A stretch of 39,508 nucleotides of DNA from Chromera velia (taxonomy: Eukaryota > Sar > Chromeraceae). A model generated the notes under the pieces. It did no database searches, had not been told where the DNA came from, and worked only from the letters and a program-made list of their open reading frames with translations. A program made the translations under genes and the position numbers. Below, piece after piece: positions 32,201-39,508 of the stretch (its first letter is position 1; each line of letters opens with the position of its first letter). The stretch is taken from contig JAHBMJ010000865.1 of assembly GCA_018398765.1 (NCBI GenBank), positions 1 to 39,508 of the forward strand, given 5' to 3'.

Positions 32201-33686
32201 ACAATAGATTGGAGGAGCCATGCTCAGACCACGTAGCTGCTAGACGCAGCTATTCCACGCGGCTCACTTGTTTCCTTCCCCCGCCCCCCTGTCTCAGGAA
32301 GCGAAAGTCGGCGAAGAAGGCAAAAAGTCTTAGAGCAGCTTCAAAGCAGAAATCGAAACTCTCTCTGTTTCGGTACTATTCATTTGCCCAGCAGCTGATT
32401 TGTCGTGCCTTTCTACCAAAGCTGCGACAGACAACACTAAAGAGTTCTCAGCACGGAAACTGCCTGTCTTTTCTCTGTCATGGCTTATACATACATTGCT
32501 TTCTGCCATCTGTAACGTCTGTAATCTTCACTCCCATGTATAAGTTCTTTTCGAATCACGAATGTGAATACTGTGAATGCAAGACTGAATGGTTTGGTTC
32601 CTCTTCTCTCGAATGGAAAGCGGCAGCCGCTCGTTTGTGTGTCTGTCTGTTTTGCTTCGTAAGCCTTCACAGCTTCCGTTGCACAATGCGCCGTCGAATG
32701 TAAAAGCTGGACAATTAAGTGTCTCTTCTGTTTTAAAGGAAACGTCTGACCTGGATTGTGGTGCATTCATTTCCTTCCGTTTCTGCAGAACCCAAGAAAC
32801 CAAGTCTATAGTGACCGCTCTGGTCGAGCCACGGTCTCATCTCAGCTTGATCTGGCTTTGACATCAGATCAAGCAGCTTTCACATCCTTATAATCCGTAA
32901 TAATCCGCACAATCGGTCCTTCTCGTAGCCCATGCAGGAGTTTTTCCACGCCGCAGAAAAGATCATATCAGTAACTATACATCCATGAATGCGAAGCAGG
33001 ATGTGAGCTAGGTGCAGAGGCCTTGAAGCCGTACGCCACTCTTCCACACTTGAATGTCAATCCGACGAGAGATATATATGATATCATGTCACTGCATGCC
33101 AATGGACAGATCGACCATGCGACATGGCATAATTGCAGTTTGCATGCAGCGCTGATCATGAGTGAGATATCGGCCCCGGAAAGACAGAAATTAACAGAAA
33201 ACAAATACAGACTGAATCAAAAATGTGCCCCTCAAGCGAGAGGTTTCAGTATGTAACGCGCCGAACGTGGACAGCTCGCACGGATCGCGTGGAAATTGCC
33301 GACAATGGCGTTAGGTGGAAGTTACTGATAATCGTCACCGTGGTCCCCAGTCTGACATGCAGACAGAGCGACTTAGTCATAATCCGTCTAGCTCCGCAAG
33401 TGTCCGAGAGAGATTTACTCCTGCATGGCGGGTCAGTTGCCGTTCAGTTCTTCCTATCGTTGTCGGATTATATAGACGCCTCCCGTCCGATCGAAATTCA
33501 TTCCATGGCCGGTCGTGCAGTTTTCGTGTGCCTCTCCGGTGCCTCCATGCACAATTCAGTACACCTACGTATGCGGATTAACAGGAACAAATACGAGAAG
33601 CGTGGGGACTTTATGAGTGCAAAGAGTAGAAAGGCAACCTGGGATGCCGGAAGCCTCCCTTTGACTCTCTCCCCTGTCCTGTCCTG

Positions 33687-36570
33687 ATGAATTTCATGCC
33701 TCCAGTCTGTCTCCACGTGCGAAAAATGTTGCCGTCTCCTCGTGTTTGCCGGGCCGTCTCGTTCCTCTCGCTAATGAGCCAAACGAGCCCACCAGTGCAT
33801 CCCGGCGCTGCCTCCTCTCTTGACTCACACACACGAGGAACTCTGCGGGCATTCTCTACGGGACAAGCTCACAGCAGCAGCAGCAGTGGGAGCAAGAGCA
33901 GCAGTGCGAGGAGTGGAAGAAACGAGAAGGGAAGCAGCATCAGACGCATGCTCCGATTCTTCTACAGAGAAGTGCATCCAGGTCTGTGTCTCCTCTCCTC
34001 GCGTCTACCTCACCTATACCATCGTGACTTTTTATGTCCTGAAAATGCACGTTTCCCTTTTTGTGTGTATATGATCGGCATGCTTTGTCCATCCATTCTC
34101 TTCGACCTTTTTGTGTTCCCGCATCTGCTTACACGCATCCTCTCACATGCACGCAGATTCACATTTGCCCCACAAGCCCTGCAGCTCCCCACCCTGTCCT
34201 CTTCGCTGCCCAAAAGACCTACGCCCTTTTGTACCAGCCAAAAGTGATGCGAATTCATCCACACGGAAGCACCTCTCTGCATATCAGGTGTTCCCTTAGG
34301 TGCAGAGACCATCTCAACAACCTGTCGTTACACTTTCTCGTCGTCCTATTTCCTTGTCATTTTGCAGATCTCACACGGAGCATTCCCCCCGAAGCCGCCA
34401 ATCTGAACGCGAATTCCCTTGCAGAGTTGAATGCGTACATCGACCTCCTCGACTCCCCCCTCCCTCTAGAGACCCCCATTCTTCCCAGGAATCTCCAGTT
34501 TTTCCGACAATTCGTCTCCAGAAGAGGGGTCAAAATCCCCACCCGCGTTCAGAATTTCTCCGTCCACCTGCCCGGATGCGGCCCCGATGTGTCGATGGAA
34601 GAGAAGGAACTCATGGCTGCCCGATTGATTCGGAATATTCAAATTTCGATCTCGGAAGACAATCGACTTCTCTCTAGTCAGGCCCCGGTGCCACTCCTCT
34701 TCAGTGGGAAGGAACCTTTGAGGGAGCGTCTCCAGACTTTGTGGGAAGATGAAGCGAGAAATGCCGAGCTAAAGGCTCAACTGTACGGACCAGATGCAAA
34801 GACGAGGAAACGCATTATGGCCAAGAAGAAGTGTTATGACTTTTGGACCCGTATTTATACGGCCAAGTGCCAAAAGATCAAAACATCGAGCAAACGAAAG
34901 AAGCGACTTGCCAAGGTACACGACCTAGCCATGAGCAAGGTGGTGGCGAGATTCGGAGACGAGGACAAGAGGGACACGGGAGCGGGACAGGGGAGGTTGG
35001 AAGAGAAGGAGGCAGAGCAGAGAGTCAGACAGGAGAAGGCAAGACTGATAGAGGCGGGATTTCACCCGGACCTCGTATTCTTGGATTCACAGGTCAGTCG
35101 ATCGAGGGAAAATCAGCAGATCGTCTATAATGACAAAACTGTTTTCATTGCACTCTTTTCAAAGCAGATAGATACGTTCCCAAAATCTGCTTTTGTTCAT
35201 TCAACCCTCATCGTCTCTGCTTGCATTGAAACATGTTGGAAAGGTTGTAAAATGTGTTAGACAACCTTACGTCCATTTGCCTTGTTTTGAAGTCCCCCGG
35301 TGTGAGAGAGAAAAGCTTTGGCGGCTTTCTGCCTTCCTTTATTCGTCCCTTTCTCCTCATCGATCTAGTTATTTTCTATCAAAGTGTCTTCTCTTCTTTC
35401 TTTATTGCTTTCTCGCTCCTCGCCTTCTTATTGTCGTGTATTTGTTTCGCCGTTTCTGTCGAATAGTTCTCTCTTCTTTTCCTGCTCCTGTACAGGTGAC
35501 AGGAGAACAGCGAGAAGAAGCTCTCTTCCGTTTGTGCGGTGGGGGCCTTCAGAAAGAGGCTGACGTATGGCTGTTGGAAAACATTCTGAGGGAATTGAGG
35601 AGACCCCCTACCCCGGTGCCCATTGTGATCGGTCCAGGGTCGGGAGAATTTGAGGCATCTCTGGACAAAGCCTTTCTGACGGTGCCTTTTGACTTTCAGG
35701 TGGGCATACAGTGGAAGGGGGGTGGGGTTGTCTCTTGCTCCTCTATGCGCCTTTCCGCCTCGTTCATGTTTGCGTGTCTGGTATCGGTTTGGTGTTTTTT
35801 TTTTTTTTTAATTTTGTTGAAGACACTTTATGACGCACTGCAACTCATTTGCATCTGCTGCGCTTCACTAACGGGTGCGTAGTCAGAGTGATTTCCCACC
35901 TTCCAATGATTTTGCTCGGTGAACCTTTGCAGGTTTGGGACTTTGCGGACTTTCTCGAGCAGCACATTGATGATCTCCGAAGGGCACGTGAGAAGGTGAG
36001 GAGCGAGACTGCGAGAACAGGACGGGAAAGCACACAAAGAGCTAGCGTCTTCGTTCTCAAGTCGTGCCCTTTGCCTTCGGACAGCTTTTTCATCACAACG
36101 GTGGTCCTTGCATCCCTGTCTCTTTCCTTTCGTGCGCCTCTCTTTGCCTCCCCCCCCCTGCCGACCCTCTCTGCCACATCAGGTGCGTCTTTTTTTTTGC
36201 CGCAAGTACATCCGGTCCTGCACAGTGAACCGTAGATGGATGGATGCTTTTTTCCTGAGCAGTGAACTGCAATCTTCTTCGTCCCGTGTTTTCCGATGGT
36301 ATTGTTTTGCAGTTACTGAAGGTCTGTTTGCCCCCTCATTCTTTCCGCTGTGATTACCCATATTGCTTCTGCACACCAACAAACAGACATGCGCGCATGC
36401 ACAGGCATCACACACACACACACACACACACAACAGCCCTCCAAAATACCCAATCTCAGCATGGTTTTGCTTTCCCAGTCCCTGCTTCCTTCCTCAACCT
36501 GCGTGTCTCTCTTCCCCCCCTGCAGCGTCTTGAAACGATGAACAGAAGCGATTCGGATATTAAGTGGTAG
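33687..36570 (+). CDS. TCAIM-like (DUF4460/DUF4461-type) protein, probably organellar
   Basis: Exons: 33687-33981, 34368-35092, 35496-35699, 35933-35995 and 36526-36570, about 443 residues, all phases matching. A 9-nt micro-exon (36313-36321) is possible. The start could be ATG 33687 or ATG 33726; from the latter the protein begins MLPSPRVCRAVSFLSLMS, Arg/Ser-rich and poor in acids, like a mitochondrial presequence. The key motif appears only after splicing 33981 to 34368: MLRFFYREVHP joins DLTRSIPPEAANLNANSLAE, matching the DUF4460 pattern L.FFy.vHPDl....p....N..SL..LN.Y, a J-domain-like HPD segment. The rest (FFRQFVSRRGVKIP, a Lys-rich helical region, ALFRLCGGG) fits poorly to anything else I know. 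Human TCAIM is a mitochondrial protein of similar length. The molecular function here is unknown. Confidence 0.6.
36313..36321 (+). CDS. possible 9-nt micro-exon of the TCAIM-like gene
   Basis: The nine bases TTACTGAAG sit between the acceptor TTTTGCAG and the donor GTCTGT. They would add LLK between ..RRAREK and RLETMNRS in frame (phase 0 on both sides). Without it, exon 35995 joins 36526 equally well, so this is speculative. Confidence 0.25.
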
Positions 36571-36860
36571 ACACTGTACTGGTAGCTTAGTCCGAATCCG
36601 TGCCGTCCATCTTGGAGTTCTGCTTTCTAGCTTTAGATGATTAATATGACTTCTAGTAGGATTCATAGTATAATTCGTTATCTGCGACTTTATGGTATCA
36701 TTCAAGATTAGATTGAAGACCGAGTTGAAGGCTAGTATAATGAAGACTTTCCTGTGATGTGATTTGATGTGATGTGATGTACGTGATTTACGACGAATTT
36801 TACATCCTACAGGATTTATACATAGACAGCTAGACCGCTAGCTAGACCGTCGTCATCAGC
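36571..36860 (+). other. 3' flank of the TCAIM-like gene, no gene
   Basis: Moderately AT-rich DNA between the stop codon at 36570 and the left LTR. It contains a short GATGTGATGT tandem near 36754-36780 and a CTAG-rich stretch near 36828-36848. It presumably includes the 3' UTR. Confidence 0.6.
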
Positions 36861-37320
36861 TGCTTTGTCCCTCCTGTCCGGCCACCTTATGGCGTCCAGA
36901 CAGAAAGTAAAGCGAGGATAAGAACCTTAGGGAAGATGTAGAGAAGGAATGTGAGCAACACTCATTCAGGTAGCAGTTTACAGAAGGTTTAGCTCTAGAG
37001 CTATCTGGGATTCCAATCAGCTAGCTTCATTCTATCATTGCGCAGTCTCTACTTATGCTCCTCTCTGTTCCTCTTTCTCAGAGTCTCAGACTCCCGATCT
37101 ATGATAAACAGACATCAGACTCAAACGATGCTATCCGTTGCTCGAGTGATATGTTGCATGCTTGAATACGAAGGTCAGACTCGATTTCAACGACTTTGAT
37201 CGACGCGCGCGATACGTACGAAGCAAAGCGCGGCGGTGGAATGTAGCGTGGCACGCTGGCTCACTCAGTCACGGCGCATGCGAAGGCTCAAAGGGCGGCG
37301 CTACAGGGTAGGACTCCACA
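36861..37320 (-). repeat. left LTR (3' LTR if the element is on the minus strand)
   Basis: 460 bases, plus-strand ends TGCTTTGTCC and GGACTCCACA. Near-identical to 38901-39360 without gaps. Confidence 0.9.
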
Positions 37321-38900
37321 GATCCCCCCCAGCCATGGACAAGAAAATCGCGTCCTCGCGATCAACAAATGAAAAGACCGAGCATGCGCTTCAATGTCTA
37401 AAATGGATCTCATCTAACTTGCCGTAGATGTTGTTAGAGCTCCGAGAACTCCATCTCGATGGCATCCATATTGAAATATTCAAGGGCCGGGGCGCCATGT
37501 GAATCAGAACGATCTCAAAGTGCCACGATGTGTGAGGCGTGCTCGCAAGTCCAAGATCACCCAGATGTAGGTATGCGATGCAGATATTGGTGGCACCAAT
37601 AAGAGCACTCGTCCACCGTATGTGTATGTCGTTAACCGGAAGACTCGATCGGTCCGGGAGTCGTGGGTCTATAGCACCAGCCAGTTCGGGAGCACGGCGG
37701 CCGTGCGCATGCGTCCAACTCGGCGTCATCGAATTGTTAGCAGCTGCAAAGGGATGAAGAGAAAGGAAAAGGGTGCAGCTACATACTGCTCCACTCATGG
37801 CTTCCTGAAAGCTTGTTTGTGTGTCGGCCATCCTCGTTCTCACTAAGCTATCATGCCAAACCAAGTGACTTCAGAACACTCTGTCACGACCTCACTCCTC
37901 GAGGTGCATTGCTCTGATTGTTTGATCGTTTACTTCATGAGCAGCTATCACTAACTTCAAATCCTTCCACCTTCTCACTGTCAGTCGAGAGGAACGGTGC
38001 AACCGGGGTTTACTAACCCATCATAGGGGAACCCAGCCATGCGGTAGCAGTCACACACTTGACTTTTCGTACTTCAGGCCTGCCGTTCCCTCAGGGGCAT
38101 TAAATATATCCAATGCCTCCTGGCTCAACATCAAGATCAAAAGTACAAGTCTTCTCGGCTTCCGACAGCGTGTCACTTTGCAGCGGAAAGAACTCTCTCA
38201 GCTCTGCTCTTTTGGAGGGAAGTTCCGACGACTTCATGTGTGTGTGTACATAATGGATGGAGTGGTTGTAAGGCCGTGGCACACTCAGCCTCCTGCTAAG
38301 CGCCCATACTTTTTGCATCATTTCAATACAAAAGGATTATCGCACAAAGGTGCCAACCACCGTGAATAAGTGCATACACCGCCTGACAGAGTCAGACCAC
38401 ATGCGGACAGTCGTTCATGTACAGACACGCACGCAGCAAACAGCAGAGTCAACGCTGAACATGCACACGCCGGTTCCGATCGATCAGGTACAGAACTAGT
38501 CATACACTCACAGAACAGCAAGCAAAAGAAGCACTCTACTGGCCGTTTCATTTGCGATGTACTTGTAGACGGCAATCTCCGTGAGACGGAGTCACTCGAA
38601 AGTTCAAGCAACACCAACCAATATCTCCACGATTGGTTCCATACATGCAGAGGTCTCCGATCTACTTCTCCAATCAGGAACGCCACCCCGAGTTCCCAGT
38701 CCACCACGATAATCTCGAAAAGAGGGCTTCGGGCAGCTTGGGACACAAGGGGATGCTGAATTCCCCTACTCACGGTCTTTGCCTGACCGTGCCCGTATCG
38801 TTGCAATCGGCTTTCAACTGTTGCGCAAAAGGACAGATCTGGTCTCCATCACAGAAGGTACTCGAGAGTCGACACTCATTGAGCTGAGCGGTCACCACAA
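37321..38900 (-). other. internal region of the LTR element, no recognisable coding domain
   Basis: The longest frames (minus 37391-37864, 157 codons; minus 38318-38806, 162 codons; plus 38370-38759, 129 codons) show no retroviral-type zinc knuckle, D[ST]G protease, YxDD polymerase or HHCC integrase motif. The interior may be captured or decayed sequence. Confidence 0.6.
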
Positions 38901-39360
38901 TGCTTTGTCCCTCCTGTCCGGCCACCTTATGGCGTCCAGACAGAAGATAAAGCGAGGATAAGAACCTTAGGGAAGATGTAGAGAAGGAATGTGAGCAACA
39001 CTCATTCAGGTAGCAGTTTACAGAAGGTTTAGCTCTAGAGCTATCTAGGATTCCAATCAGCTAGGTTCATTCTATCATTACCCAATCTCTACTTATGCTC
39101 CTCTCTGTTCCTCTCTCTCAGAGTCTCAGACTCCCGATCTATGATAAACAGACATCAGACTCAAACGATGCTATCCGTTGCTTGAGTGACATGTTGCATA
39201 CTTGAATACGAAGGTCAGACTCGATTTCAACGACTTTAATCGACGCGCGCGATACGTACGAAGCAAAGCGCGGCGGTGGAATGTAGCGTGGCACGCTGGC
39301 TCACTCAGTCACAGCGCATGCGAAGGCTCAAAGGGCGGCGCTACAGGGTAGGACTCCACA
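38901..39360 (-). repeat. right LTR (5' LTR if the element is on the minus strand)
   Basis: 460 bases with the same termini as the left copy. Substitutions cluster near 39079-39086, where the left copy reads GCGCAG and the right copy ACCCAA. Confidence 0.9.
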
Positions 39361-39508
39361 CAGCCTATGCGTAGGGAAGCTTGGTTCCCCACCTCCTAAG
39401 CTAGTTCTAGCTTAGTTCAGAGACTTGACTCATCCTACTTACGGAAGAACTGACAGTGCGGTTGCTTTCTTACAGTCAACGTCTGATAGGACAAATGCAT
39501 GCTTTTCT
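39361..39508 (+). other. right flank after the LTR element
   Basis: It starts with CAGC, the proposed target duplication. It contains a perfect 9-bp palindromic hairpin, CTAAGCTAG-TT-CTAGCTTAG (39396-39415). No gene is seen. Confidence 0.6.

Larger units (their letters stand above)
30009..33686. other. divergent intergenic region between centrin and the TCAIM-like gene
   Basis: It must contain the promoters of both flanking genes. It holds a 140-bp inverted-repeat element (30424-30563), an AT-rich island (about 30600-31150), a duplicated 28-mer flanking CA repeats (31305-31633) and CT/CA/CG tracts (31936-32200). Between 32210 and 33686 the DNA is of mixed composition. Frames at 32209-32703 and 33223-33687 on the plus strand resemble nothing I know. 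No tRNA or other RNA gene could be supported. Confidence 0.6.
36861..39360 (-). mobile_element. LTR retroelement, apparently non-autonomous, 2.5 kb
   Basis: Two direct repeats of exactly 460 bases (36861-37320 and 38901-39360) begin with TG and end with CA, as LTRs do. They differ at about 13 positions by eye (about 97% identity) and have no length change. CAGC precedes the left copy and follows the right copy, a possible 4-bp target duplication. Orientation is inferred as minus: next to the left LTR the minus strand reads CTGGGGGGGATC, a polypurine tract. Three bases inside the right LTR it reads TGGTGACCGCTC, a plausible primer-binding site starting TGG. The 1,580-base interior shows no gag, protease, reverse transcriptase or integrase that I can recognise, so the element probably depends on another copy. 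Confidence 0.8.

Noticed and set aside
32209-32703. 164-codon plus-strand frame
   Set aside because: No recognisable motif, no supporting splice structure, and a composition like surrounding intergenic DNA.
33223-33687. 154-codon plus-strand frame directly upstream of the TCAIM-like gene
   Set aside because: No family resemblance and its stop abuts the next start; it more likely lies in promoter or 5' UTR DNA, although a lineage-specific gene cannot be excluded.
37391-38806. Minus-strand frames inside the LTR element as gag or pol remnants
   Set aside because: I looked for zinc-knuckle, protease, YxDD and integrase motifs in these frames and found none.

Overview
This is nuclear DNA of an intron-rich eukaryote. 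Every gene is split by many introns with GT..AG ends, introns are packed with pyrimidine tracts and microsatellites, intergenic spaces run to kilobases, and there is an assembly gap of 272 Ns. A centrin, an importin-alpha and a large ectoprotein made of animal-like adhesion modules suggest a unicellular, probably flagellated protist. A chromerid-like alveolate alga is my best guess, but that rests on overall style and memory and was not tested.

Layout, left to right. (1) 238-5530, plus strand: the C-terminal half of an importin-alpha in eight exons; the N-terminal half lies left of the window. (2) 5531-8538: intergenic, tail to tail, low-complexity pyrimidine tracts and then an AT-rich island. 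(3) 8539-26319, minus strand: one giant gene that I could assemble into about 34 phase-compatible exons coding for about 2,528 residues. It reads, in order, a possible signal peptide, a seven-blade RCC1-type propeller, EGF, three sushi modules, EGF, calcium-binding-type EGF, two HYR modules, a Cys-rich stalk, about eight or nine membrane segments, and a charged cytoplasmic tail of about 850 residues. (4) 26320-27761: AT-rich intergenic DNA. (5) 27762-30008, minus strand: a centrin in four exons, with two degenerate EF-hands and the N gap in one intron. (6) 30009-33686: a divergent intergenic region with a small inverted-repeat element and long CA/CT microsatellites. (7) 33687-36570, plus strand: a TCAIM-like (DUF4460/DUF4461-type) protein with a probable organelle presequence. 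(8) 36861-39360: an LTR retroelement with 460-bp LTRs, a short non-coding interior and a possible 4-bp target duplication.

The genes do not form a pathway. The item most worth attention is the giant gene. Its EGF and sushi modules sit one per exon on class 1-1 introns, the classic exon-shuffling arrangement, and are joined to a secreted-side RCC1 propeller and a polytopic membrane module. A second unusual feature is the splice donor GTCAGT, which dominates this gene.
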